Source of the DNA: an uncultured Pseudomonadota bacterium
GTDB lineage: Bacteria > Myxococcota_A > UBA796 > UBA2385
Length of the DNA stretch: 39,753 nucleotides
NCBI GenBank assembly: GCA_913044235.1
Contig: CAJWOS010000005.1
Span: 1-39,753 of the forward strand
Direction: 5' to 3'
This document shows positions 17,682-24,623 of this stretch, in pieces. Position numbers and translations under genes: made by a program. The notes under the pieces are model-generated. The model was not told the DNA's origin, ran no database searches, and saw only the letters and a list, made by a program, of their open reading frames with translations. Position 1 is the stretch's first letter, and each line of letters starts with the position of its first letter.

Positions 17682-18304
17682 GGCCGCACCCGCGGAGCGT
17701 CGGGCAGCTCATCGGGGTTGTCGTCGGGATCGGCTGGCAGGTGCGCGGCCAAGGTCTGCCCGATGGCGCGCATTCCCTCGAGAAACGCATCGAGCTCCTT
17801 CGGACCAGGCCGGGCCGGAGCGCCACACCAGGGCAGTGCTGCCCATTCCCCTGGCGGCACGCACGCCTCGATGCCTCCATCCGCGATGACCGCCACCTGG
17901 TTTTCGACGCCGGACAGATAGATCAGCAGACCGGTGCGATCCCGAGTGCCATGCACCACTTCCTCGGTGAACGCTGCCGCCGCTGCCCTCGCCACCAATC
18001 GCTGGGCCCGCGCCGAGGGGAGCAGCGTGCGTACCACCCGCTCCGAGCGTGGCACGAACCACGCCACCAGCCCACCGAGCACCGGGAGCTCCAGCAACAT
18101 CCATTCCGGCGAAAACTCCCAGGGCACGACCACCATGCACAGGAGTGCCAGCCAGGCCGCGACCACACCACACCGCACGCCGAGCGCCGCATGCGAGTGG
18201 GAACGGCCAGCCGCAACGACCACCACCTCTGCAGAGGTGGTGCGCTCGATCTCCGCCACCACGCTGGTGACCGACTCGACGAACCGGGGATCGGTATGGA
18301 GCAC
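17678..18304 (-). CDS. TPM-domain membrane protein
   Basis: GTG 18304 is preferred because GGAGG lies four bases upstream and the TPM fold begins at once. ATG 18397, also with GGAG five bases upstream, would add 31 residues. The domain opens with FVESVTSVVAEIERTTSAEVVVV, the conserved 'I..aI...E..T.aEIvvv' of TPM (TPM_phosphatase, formerly DUF477). Two membrane helices follow (GVVAAWLALLCMVVVPW and LLELPVLGGLVAWFVP). The second part of TPM then resumes, with RTGLLIYLSGVENQVAVIAD and residues leading to GMRAIGQTLAAHLP. Some TPM proteins are phosphatases; others act with rhomboid or Tim44-like partners. The overlap with the Tim44-like gene downstream supports a two-protein membrane complex. Confidence 0.82.
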   Translation of the reverse strand: MLHTDPRFVESVTSVVAEIERTTSAEVVVVAAGRSHSHAALGVRCGVVAAWLALLCMVVVPWEFSPEWMLLELPVLGGLVAWFVPRSERVVRTLLPSARAQRLVARAAAAAFTEEVVHGTRDRTGLLIYLSGVENQVAVIADGGIEACVPPGEWAALPWCGAPARPGPKELDAFLEGMRAIGQTLAAHLPADPDDNPDELPDAPRVRP

Positions 18305-18559
18305 GGTGCCTCCGAAAGCACCAATCCCGTATTCCGTCCACCTGCGATCGGGGATGTCGCCGTCCCGCTCCCCCGACGGTTTCTGCCTGGAGCCCATCCA
18401 GGCTCCGGCTTGGTCCCCGTCAAATGGAGCAATTTCGAAAAAAGTATCGCATTTCTGCACATCCCAACACAGAACCTCCCCAGACCTAAATGTCTCTCAA
18501 TTCAGGGGTCTCCGTGCACTGCAAATTCGCAAGACTCTATAAATAGTTAATTTTCGATG

Positions 18560-18576
18560 TTGGCACGGTACGTGCA
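18560..18576 (+). promoter_or_regulatory. Sigma-54-type (-24/-12) promoter
   Basis: TTGGCACGGTACGTGCA matches the RpoN consensus TTGGCAC-N5-TTGCA at all but one element base, and keeps the required GG and GC dinucleotides ten bases apart. Transcription would start near 18587, about 20 bases before the lipoprotein ATG at 18607 and just ahead of its GGAGG at 18596-18600. The upstream 130 bases are unusually AT-rich and could hold enhancer-binding sites. A sigma-70-like TATAAA at 18538-18543 is the alternative. Confidence 0.6.
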
Positions 18577-18606
18577 CCTCCGCCTGGCATACCCTGGAGG
18601 TACACC

Positions 18607-19419
18607 ATGTCCAAGTCTGCACCCTCTCTCTTCCGTGCTGTTTCGCTGATCACTGTGGCAGGAATGCTCGGCGGCTGTCCCGTCATCGAGCCCATCAGTC
18701 CCGCCGAGGAACCCGAGTCGCCCACCCCGGCCTCTGGTGTCTGGGGTCTGCACCTCGCTGATGTTCAAGCGGATGGCTACTGCTCCTACATCGCAGAAGA
18801 GGCGGTGGGCCGGGTGCTTCGCATGGATGTGGAGACAGAAGCCAACGGTGCGTTGGCCCTGTCCATCTTCCAGGTGGACCTCTTCGGCGGACACGCGGAC
18901 GGCGAGGCCTGGGCCGACGCGGAATACTCCGGGTACCTCGGCTGGGGCTGGGCCGAAGGCGATGCCGATCCCCACCACTACGACCCAGAGGTCGAGGTGG
19001 AGCTGGAAGAAGAGACTGCGGAACTGGAGTCCCCCGTCGTCTCCTGTGACGAAGGCGAGGAAAGCACCGGCTCGGATGGCAGTGACGCAGGCGACGACCA
19101 CACGGATGAAGGCGAAGATCGCAGCCCCCATTCCGACCCACCGCCCTGCGAAGAGGTCGAGCCGCCCGCAGAGCAGGGTGTGTTCATCTCGTTCGACGCA
19201 GACATTCGCGATGCGGAGACAATGGACGGCCTGATCGTGTTGACCGTGTCGAATGGATACGACGCCTGCACGTTCGCGGCCGACGTCCAGGCACGCTTCT
19301 TCGGCGAGGAGTGGTCAGGAGATGACGAAGAGGACCAGGATCTGATTGGCTACCCGGAGCCCGGTGCCGCAACTGCACCGAGCCCCGACCCCGCGCCGGA
19401 AGATGTGCCTGCTCGCTGA
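18607..19419 (+). CDS. Acidic lipoprotein behind a sigma-54-like promoter
   Basis: The ATG is preceded by GGAGG at six bases. The N-terminus MSKSAPSLFRAVSLITVAG with MLGGC is a clear lipoprotein signal. The mature 246 residues contain a globular part with SGVWGLHLADVQADGYC near 42 and a long Glu/Asp-rich central stretch (roughly 125-175). A second beta-rich part follows (GVFISFDADIRDAETMDGLIVLTVSNGYDACTF in sections near 195-230), then an Asp/Pro-rich tail. Pairs of Cys in both parts may form disulfides. I recognise no family. Control by sigma-54, if the promoter is real, would make this lipoprotein inducible through an enhancer-binding activator. A strong hairpin lies 58 bases past the stop. 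Confidence 0.85.
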   Translation: MSKSAPSLFRAVSLITVAGMLGGCPVIEPISPAEEPESPTPASGVWGLHLADVQADGYCSYIAEEAVGRVLRMDVETEANGALALSIFQVDLFGGHADGEAWADAEYSGYLGWGWAEGDADPHHYDPEVEVELEEETAELESPVVSCDEGEESTGSDGSDAGDDHTDEGEDRSPHSDPPPCEEVEPPAEQGVFISFDADIRDAETMDGLIVLTVSNGYDACTFAADVQARFFGEEWSGDDEEDQDLIGYPEPGAATAPSPDPAPEDVPAR

Positions 19420-19477
19420 TCGGCCCCTCTGGTCTGCCACCTGTGCCACGCCTCCCCCGCCGCTCGGGGGAAGGACG

Positions 19478-19515
19478 GCCGGTGCCTCCTCCGGCGGTCG
19501 GAAGGAGGCACCGGC
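19478..19515 (+). terminator. 13-bp perfect stem-loop after the lipoprotein gene
   Basis: GCCGGTGCCTCCT (19478-19490) pairs exactly with AGGAGGCACCGGC (19503-19515) across a 12-base loop. A smaller stem CCCCCG/CGGGGG lies just before it (19454-19470). The position, 58 bases after the stop, fits transcription termination or 3'-end protection; there is no clear T-tract. Confidence 0.6.
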
Positions 19516-19534
19516 TCTGCCGTCTGCTTGTCCA

Positions 19535-19656
19535 AAAATGACCGGTACCCCCCCCTAAATCGTCGCTTCTGCGTCGTCTCTGTCGCAAAAATGACGCGAA
19601 CGATCCAAAAAAAACTTTGTCAATCGACCCCAACAATGCGTACTTGAGGTCATTTT
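19535..19656. repeat. Three AAAATGAC elements upstream of the small membrane gene
   Basis: AAAATGAC occurs at 19535-19542 and 19588-19595 on the plus strand, each preceded by another A, and at 19649-19656 on the minus strand. A six-AT, two-GC octamer should be rare in this GC-rich window, so three copies in about 120 bases suggest binding sites. A fourth lies before the DUF1592 cluster. Confidence 0.45.
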
Positions 19657-19786
19657 CCGCTTTGTTGATATTATTGTGACACTGTCGAATGTTTCCGACG
19701 TTCATACGTGTTCAAGGTAAGGACTGGACAGGTCAAGCCTTCTAAGTCTTTCGACCCCTGCACCAGACTCAACCCCTGGAGAAAGC

Positions 19787-19909
19787 ATGAACCGCAACAC
19801 CGCCACAGCCAACATCGACCTCGCCGCAGAACGCATCACCGATGCCGTGCTCGGACTTGGTGCCGTCGCTGTTTTCATGATGACCTTGGTGATGTACCTC
19901 ACCGCCTGA
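19787..19909 (+). CDS. 40-residue single-helix membrane peptide
   Basis: ATG 19787 follows GGAGA at six bases. The peptide reads MNRNTATANIDLAAERITDA, then a hydrophobic helix (VLGLGAVAVFMMTLVMYL) and ends TA. The N-terminal half is polar and possibly amphipathic; the C-terminal half is one membrane span of about 18-19 residues. Support comes from the good ribosome site, the regulatory-looking upstream region, and a stop codon placed exactly inside the hairpin shared with the convergent kinase gene. No homolog is known to me. It could be a small membrane regulator, a subunit-like peptide, or a toxin-like peptide; sequence alone does not decide. Confidence 0.6.
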   Translation: MNRNTATANIDLAAERITDAVLGLGAVAVFMMTLVMYLTA

Positions 19910-19928
19910 GGCCCTGCTCGGCCTCAGG
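19905..19928. terminator. Bidirectional hairpin containing both stop codons
   Basis: CCTGAGGCC (19905-19913) pairs perfectly with GGCCTCAGG (19920-19928) over a six-base loop. The TGA of the small plus-strand gene lies in one arm and the TGA of the minus-strand kinase gene in the other, so the structure can form at the end of either transcript. Confidence 0.55.
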
Positions 19929-21765
19929 GCACGCCCCCGCTCGGTGGCGTCGTCTCTGCGGCCTCGACTGCCTCCGCGCGCTCAGCAGCCGCCCGCGCCG
20001 CCAGCTCGGCCCGGGCCACATCCCGCTCATTCTCGGCAATCGCGCGCGCAGTCTCTGCACCAATCCGCAGCCCGACCTCGTCTGAGAGTCGCTGCTCCAG
20101 CTCTCGACGCACGGTATCGGCCGCCTGCACCTGGGCTTCGGCGCGCGCACGTCCGGCCTCGGCCTCGGCCAGCTGCGTGGCCAACCCTTCGAGGCGCTGC
20201 TGTGTGTCGAGCCGAGCGGCGTGGGCCAGAGCTTTTTCTTGTTCGGCATCTTGCCGGGCCCGGAGCTCACTGGCGGCGAGCTGCTCCGCGGCTGACTGAC
20301 CGGCCTCTGCTGCTTGTCGTGCCCGCTCGGCCGCCGCCTTCTGGCGCTCCGCCGACTGCTGCACCCGCCGGGCGTGATCGGCCTCGGCCTCCGCATCCGC
20401 CCGAGCGGTCTCCGCGTTCAGGCGCTCCGCTTCGGCGCTGCGCTGGGCCGCGACCGCCGCTGCTTCCGCCGCCACCGCTTCCACCCGGTGGGCTTCCGCC
20501 GCCTCGACCTCCAACATGAGGCTCTGGCGGCGCAGCTCCAGCTGCTGCACAAAGCCGGCAAACACGGCAAGGGCCACTGCCAGAATCGCCAAGGTGGCTG
20601 CGGTCTCTTTGTTGCGCCGCGCCGCCAGCACCATCCGCAGCATCGGCCGCGGGCCGTCGTTCGACGTGGGAAATCCACCCACGAAGCGCTCCAGATCGGC
20701 CGCCAGCGCACCCGCTGTGGGGTAGCGACGCGCCGGTTCTCGCGCCATGGCCCGCTCCACGATGCGCACCAGCCGCGTAGGGCCTTCCAGGGGGGGCGGC
20801 GGTCCACCTCGCACCTGCAGCAGCACGTCCATCGTGCCGCCCATGCCCTTGGGCTCGCGCGGCCGATAGGGCGGTGCCCCCGTGAGCATGGTGTAGAGCG
20901 TGGCCCCCAGTCCATACACGTCGCTCGCGCGCGTGGGCGGTTCTCCCCGTGCTTGCTCCGGCGCCATCCAGGCCGGCGTGCCCACCACACGCCCTGCCGG
21001 GCCGTCGCACGCCACCGACACCGTCTCGGTGCCCCGGTTGCCTGGTCCTGCCGCGGGGGCCACCTGCGCGAGGGCCAGCCCGAAGTCGGTCACGAGCACC
21101 CGGCGACTCACCGGCTGCACCAGCAGGTTGGCCGGCTTCAGGTCACGGTGCAGCACGCCCACCCGGTGGGCTGCATCCACGCCGCGGGCGGCTTCTGCCA
21201 TCACGCGCGCGGCTTCGAGCGGCTCCAGTGCCCCCACCTCGTCGGACAGCGGATGCCCCACCACCAGCTCTTCCTGGCCCGACGCATCCGGGCGGTACTC
21301 GGCACACAGCTGCATGTCTACGAAGCAGGTGCCGTCGTCGAGGCGCCCAGCCTCGCGCACCCGCACCACGTGGTCACTGATGATCTGCGATGCCGCACGG
21401 GCTTCGTGCAGCACCACGTCGAGCGCATCCTGCCGGGTGGCCACCAGGGAGGGCTTGAGCACCTTGAGCGCGGTCCACGTGCGCAGGTGGGTGTCCCAGG
21501 CCTGCCACACGCTCGCCGATGCGCCCCGACCGAGCTTCTTGAACAGCCGGTAGCGGTCGAGCGGCTGACCCGCGGCCAGACGGCCCGGCTTGGTCGACCC
21601 CGGCTCGGGCGTGTCGGCCTCCAGCAGGGCCCGCAGCTCGGCTTCGAGCTCCTCGTCGCCCTCACACAAGGCGATGACCGCCGCGGAGCGGTCTGCCGGG
21701 TCGAGCTCCAGCACCTGCAGGAACAGGTCGTCCAAGTACGGCCCGCTCGCGCTCAGGTCGCTCAC
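19924..21765 (-). CDS. Transmembrane Ser/Thr protein kinase with long coiled coil
   Basis: GTG 21765 is preferred over ATG 21849 because the family's N-terminal segment (YLDDLFLQVLELDPADR) starts right after it; GGAGG lies ten bases upstream. The kinase domain spans about residues 70-345. It has glycine loop LGRGASASVWQAWD, ATP-binding Lys in TALKVLK (101), catalytic HRDLKPANLL (Asp near 208), DFG (Asp near 227) and GTPAWMAPEQ, so it should be active. A membrane helix near 388-408 leads into about 190 residues of Ala/Glu/Arg-rich heptad sequence, probably an extracytoplasmic coiled coil that senses or dimerises, ending in a Pro/Thr tail. The ECF sigma gene lies just upstream on the same strand, suggesting a kinase-controlled sigma factor. 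Confidence 0.93.
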   Translation of the reverse strand: MSDLSASGPYLDDLFLQVLELDPADRSAAVIALCEGDEELEAELRALLEADTPEPGSTKPGRLAAGQPLDRYRLFKKLGRGASASVWQAWDTHLRTWTALKVLKPSLVATRQDALDVVLHEARAASQIISDHVVRVREAGRLDDGTCFVDMQLCAEYRPDASGQEELVVGHPLSDEVGALEPLEAARVMAEAARGVDAAHRVGVLHRDLKPANLLVQPVSRRVLVTDFGLALAQVAPAAGPGNRGTETVSVACDGPAGRVVGTPAWMAPEQARGEPPTRASDVYGLGATLYTMLTGAPPYRPREPKGMGGTMDVLLQVRGGPPPPLEGPTRLVRIVERAMAREPARRYPTAGALAADLERFVGGFPTSNDGPRPMLRMVLAARRNKETAATLAILAVALAVFAGFVQQLELRRQSLMLEVEAAEAHRVEAVAAEAAAVAAQRSAEAERLNAETARADAEAEADHARRVQQSAERQKAAAERARQAAEAGQSAAEQLAASELRARQDAEQEKALAHAARLDTQQRLEGLATQLAEAEAGRARAEAQVQAADTVRRELEQRLSDEVGLRIGAETARAIAENERDVARAELAARAAAERAEAVEAAETTPPSGGVP

Positions 21766-21855
21766 CGTGTGTCCACCTCCAAAGCCCACGGTCTCTCCGG
21801 CCTTGCCGGGCCGGAGCAGGTGCAGGTGGGAGGCGGTACCGCGGCGCATATGAAC

Positions 21856-22476
21856 TCAGGATTCAGGGGTGTGCAGGCCCAGCTTGGCCGACAGCCAGGC
21901 CCGCACGAAGCGGATGTCGGCCGTGACCGTAGACTTGGGCAGGTCGAGCAGAGTAGCAATCTCGCTGCCCGACAGTCCTGCATAGAAGGCGTAGCGACAC
22001 ACCTCGGCCTTGCGGGCCCCCGCGCGCACCCGTGCCTGCCCAGACGCCAGACCGTCGAGCAGCCGATCGATCTCGATCAGTGCCTCGGGGTTGTGCTCGG
22101 CCATCAGGCTGGCGTCTTCGAGGTCGACCCGGCCCTTCGGATCGGGCCGCTTGGCCGCGCGCCTCTTGCGCGCATGGTCCACCAGCTCCCGCCGCATGTT
22201 GAGCACCGCGAGCGCCAGCACCTCCTTCGGGGAGTCGGTGGCCAGCTTGGCCAGATCGCCATTGAGCAGCCGCGCCCAGGCCTGGTGCACCAGCTCACAG
22301 CTCTCGAGGGTGTGCAGGTAGGGCTCCTTGCGGAGCATGCGGCGCGCGGTCTTGCGCAGCTCCCCGTACACCTCGGCGAGGTCAGGGGCGTCGGGCGCAG
22401 CGGTGGGCGCGGCGGTGTGCGGAGGGGTGTGCGGAGGGGAAGGCATGGGGTGCAGGCGAAGGGAGGGAGAGGGCAT
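21856..22476 (-). CDS. ECF sigma factor (TIGR02999-like)
   Basis: ATG 22476 has AGGAG five bases upstream; longer readings would run through the divergent msrA promoter region. After a Pro/His-rich leader of about 30 residues, region 2 begins at [20 protein letters not shown] and includes [17 protein letters not shown]. Region 4 contains [24 protein letters not shown], a helix-turn-helix for -35 recognition. This matches the TIGR02999 ECF subfamily common in Planctomycetes, Acidobacteria and Myxococcota. No anti-sigma gene is nearby; the next gene is a transmembrane kinase 90 bases downstream. In the position where relatives have LVHEA this protein has LVHQA, one acidic residue fewer in region 2.2. 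Confidence 0.88.
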   Translation of the reverse strand: MPSPSLRLHPMPSPPHTPPHTAAPTAAPDAPDLAEVYGELRKTARRMLRKEPYLHTLESCELVHQAWARLLNGDLAKLATDSPKEVLALAVLNMRRELVDHARKRRAAKRPDPKGRVDLEDASLMAEHNPEALIEIDRLLDGLASGQARVRAGARKAEVCRYAFYAGLSGSEIATLLDLPKSTVTADIRFVRAWLSAKLGLHTPES

Positions 22477-22615
22477 CGGGACTCCTGTGCCTCCTACAGC
22501 GCAGAGGCTCCCGCTGGCGACCAGACCCGTCGCAACATCGTCGTATTTCGGTTTTCCGCGAAGTCGGATACCTCCACCTCCACACGCATCCATGCCGCGC
22601 TTCGCAGGAGCCCCC

Positions 22616-23284
22616 ATGTTCTTCGGCCTCTTCAACAACGACAAGAGCACGATGGTCACGGCCGACAAGGCCCTGCCCGGCCGCGACGCCCGCCCCTTTG
22701 CCGTGGGCGAGACCCACGCCGTGAACGGCGCCCGCATCATGGCCCCCTTCCCCGAAGGCACCGCCATGGCCATGTTTGGCATGGGCTGCTTCTGGGGCGC
22801 CGAGCGCATCTTCTGGCAGCTCGACGGCGTGGTGTCGACCGCCGTGGGCTACGCCGGCGGCTTCACGCAGCACCCCACCTACCGCGAGGTGTGCAGCGGG
22901 CAGACTGGCCACAACGAGGTGGTGATCGTGGTGTTCGATCCGGCCAAGATCTCCTTCGAGGGCCTGCTCAAGGCATTTTGGGAGAACCACAACCCCACCC
23001 AGGGCATGCGCCAGGGCAACGATGCGGGCACGCAGTATCGGTCGGGGATCTATGTGTACGACGACGCCCAGAAGGCGGCGGCCGAGGCCTCGAAGGGGGC
23101 GTACCAGGCGGCGCTGACCGCGGCGGGAGCGGGGGCGATTACGACCGAGATTGTGGATGTGCCGGAGTTCTTCTATGGCGAGGACTACCACCAACAGTAC
23201 CTTCACAAGAATCCCGGCGGGTACTGCAACCATGGCTTCAACGGGGTGAGCTGCCCGATTGGGGTGGGGGTGGAGGCGGGGTAG
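22616..23284 (+). CDS. msrA: Peptide methionine-(S)-S-oxide reductase
   Basis: ATG 22616 has AGGAG five bases upstream; the 96 codons before it overlap the divergent sigma gene and lack family similarity. The catalytic motif is GCFWGAE (Cys58) within [15 protein letters not shown], followed by [19 protein letters not shown], the [18 protein letters not shown] box near 135, and EDYHQQYL. Two C-terminal Cys (204 and 213) can serve as resolving cysteines for thioredoxin recycling. The enzyme reduces methionine-S-sulfoxide in proteins. An N-terminal extension of about 50 residues is like that of E. coli MsrA. It is cytoplasmic, with no signal peptide. Confidence 0.95.
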   Translation: MFFGLFNNDKSTMVTADKALPGRDARPFAVGETHAVNGARIMAPFPEGTAMAMFGMGCFWGAERIFWQLDGVVSTAVGYAGGFTQHPTYREVCSGQTGHNEVVIVVFDPAKISFEGLLKAFWENHNPTQGMRQGNDAGTQYRSGIYVYDDAQKAAAEASKGAYQAALTAAGAGAITTEIVDVPEFFYGEDYHQQYLHKNPGGYCNHGFNGVSCPIGVGVEAG

Positions 23285-23372
23285 TCTCGGCCCTGGCGTT
23301 CCGAGCCGGCACCCATCGAAGAGCAGCGCCCAGCCACACCACACGGTATGGGGATGCCGCTCCGAGGGTTCC

Positions 23373-24539
23373 ATGCACTTCATCGTCGCTTCCGGGGGCG
23401 GAATGCCCTCCCTCTCCGACATCCCTGAACTGGTGGTCGGCTTCCTGAATCCGGCGCACCCGGAACACCTTCCGATGCTGCTGGTCTACGCCGGCGGTGC
23501 GCTGGCGATCTCGTTCTTCTGCAGCCTGCTGGAAGCCACGCTCCTGTCGGTGCGGGTCACCGAGCTGATGCGCCGCAGCGAAGACGGCGAAGAGGGCGTG
23601 CGCCTGCTGCTCCTCTACAAAGAAGAGCGCATCGAAGACGGCATCGGCGCCATCCTCACCCTCAACACCATCGCCCACACCATCGGGGCCTCGCTGGCCG
23701 GCGCCCAGGCGGCGCGCACCTTCTCCAGCGAGAGCCTGCCCGAAGATGTGGCCGTGGCCGGCTTCTCGGCCATCCTCACGGTGGCGGTGCTGGTGGCCAC
23801 CGAGATCATCCCGAAGACCCTCGGCACCAACTATGCCAGCGCCCTTGCCCCCATGGTGGGCCGCTCCATCCACATCCTGTCCACCATCACCCGGCCCATC
23901 TTGTTCGTGACCGGCTTCCTGACCCGGATGCTGTCGCGCGGCGAGCCCGAGGGCATCAGCCGCGGCGAGCTGCAGGCCCTGGTGAACATGGCCCAGTCCG
24001 ACGGCGCCATCCAACACGACGAGTCCCGCGTGCTCACGAACCTGCTCGGCTTCGAAGGGCTCACCGTCAGCGATGTAATGACCCCCCGCACCGTGCTGCG
24101 CATGCTGGAGCTCGACAGCCCCATCGGCGTGGTGGTGGAGCTCGACGTGCTCGCTGCGCACACCCGCATCCCGGTCTACAAGGAGAGTCGCGACCAGGTG
24201 CAGGGCTACGTGCACATGCGAGAGCTGCTGCGGGCGCTGGCCCTGGGCAAGTCGCGCGACCTGCCCCTGTCGGACTTCCTGCGGCCCGTGGCCACCATGC
24301 CCGAGTCCACCACGCTCGGCGCTGCGCTCCGCACGTTCCTCGAGACCCGCGACCACATGGCCATCGTGCAGGATGAGTTCGGCGGCACCTCGGGCCTGGT
24401 CACCCTCGAAGATGTGATGGAGACCCTGCTCGGTGCCGAGATTGTCGACGAGTCCGACAAGGTGGCCGACCTGCGGGCCCTCGCCACCCAGATCCGCGAC
24501 CAGCGGATGGCACGCCGAAACCACCAGGCCGAAGAGTAG
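23373..24539 (+). CDS. CNNM/CBS-domain membrane protein (CorC/HlyC family), short C-terminus
   Basis: ATG 23373 starts MHFIVASGGGMPSLSDI; ATG 23403 is also possible. Residues 28-190 form the CNNM (DUF21) membrane domain with three or four helices, including ISFFCSLLEATLLSVRVTEL, the motif of the ion-binding first helix, and ATEIIPKTLG. Two CBS domains follow: VSDVMTPRTVL near 235 and RDHMAIVQDEFGGTSGLVTLEDVMETLLG near 330. CNNM/CorC proteins are linked to magnesium and cobalt efflux and resistance. The usual C-terminal CorC_HlyC domain is absent, since only about 35 residues follow the second CBS. It is encoded 88 bases after msrA on the same strand. Confidence 0.9.
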   Translation: MHFIVASGGGMPSLSDIPELVVGFLNPAHPEHLPMLLVYAGGALAISFFCSLLEATLLSVRVTELMRRSEDGEEGVRLLLLYKEERIEDGIGAILTLNTIAHTIGASLAGAQAARTFSSESLPEDVAVAGFSAILTVAVLVATEIIPKTLGTNYASALAPMVGRSIHILSTITRPILFVTGFLTRMLSRGEPEGISRGELQALVNMAQSDGAIQHDESRVLTNLLGFEGLTVSDVMTPRTVLRMLELDSPIGVVVELDVLAAHTRIPVYKESRDQVQGYVHMRELLRALALGKSRDLPLSDFLRPVATMPESTTLGAALRTFLETRDHMAIVQDEFGGTSGLVTLEDVMETLLGAEIVDESDKVADLRALATQIRDQRMARRNHQAEE

Positions 24540-24542
24540 GGC

Positions 24543-24563
24543 ACGCGCCCCTCAGGAGCGCGT
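24543..24563 (+). terminator. Short GC hairpin after the CNNM gene
   Basis: ACGCGC (24543-24548) pairs with GCGCGT (24558-24563) around a nine-base loop, with further partial GGG/CCT pairing outside. It lies three bases past the stop, in the 84-base gap between convergent genes. There is no T-tract. Confidence 0.35.
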
Positions 24564-24623
24564 CCTACCCGGCCTGCGACAGCCCCCTTGCCCCACCCAG
24601 CTGGGGCGCCGACGGCACGCTTC

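Larger units (their letters stand above)
19420..19786. other. Intergenic regulatory stretch, AT-rich in its second half
   Basis: No gene is supported in these 367 bases. The first 100 bases hold two hairpins (19454-19470 and 19478-19515). From about 19530 the composition changes to AT-rich. This part holds three AAAATGAC copies, an A8 run (19607-19614) and a TTGATA at 19665-19670 that could serve as a -35 box. The 40-residue membrane peptide follows. Confidence 0.6.

Noticed and set aside
20314..23448. A very long plus-strand open frame of over 1000 codons opposite the kinase and sigma genes
   Set aside because: It has no family similarity, runs antisense to two clear genes and into msrA in another frame. 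Long open antisense frames are expected at this GC content.
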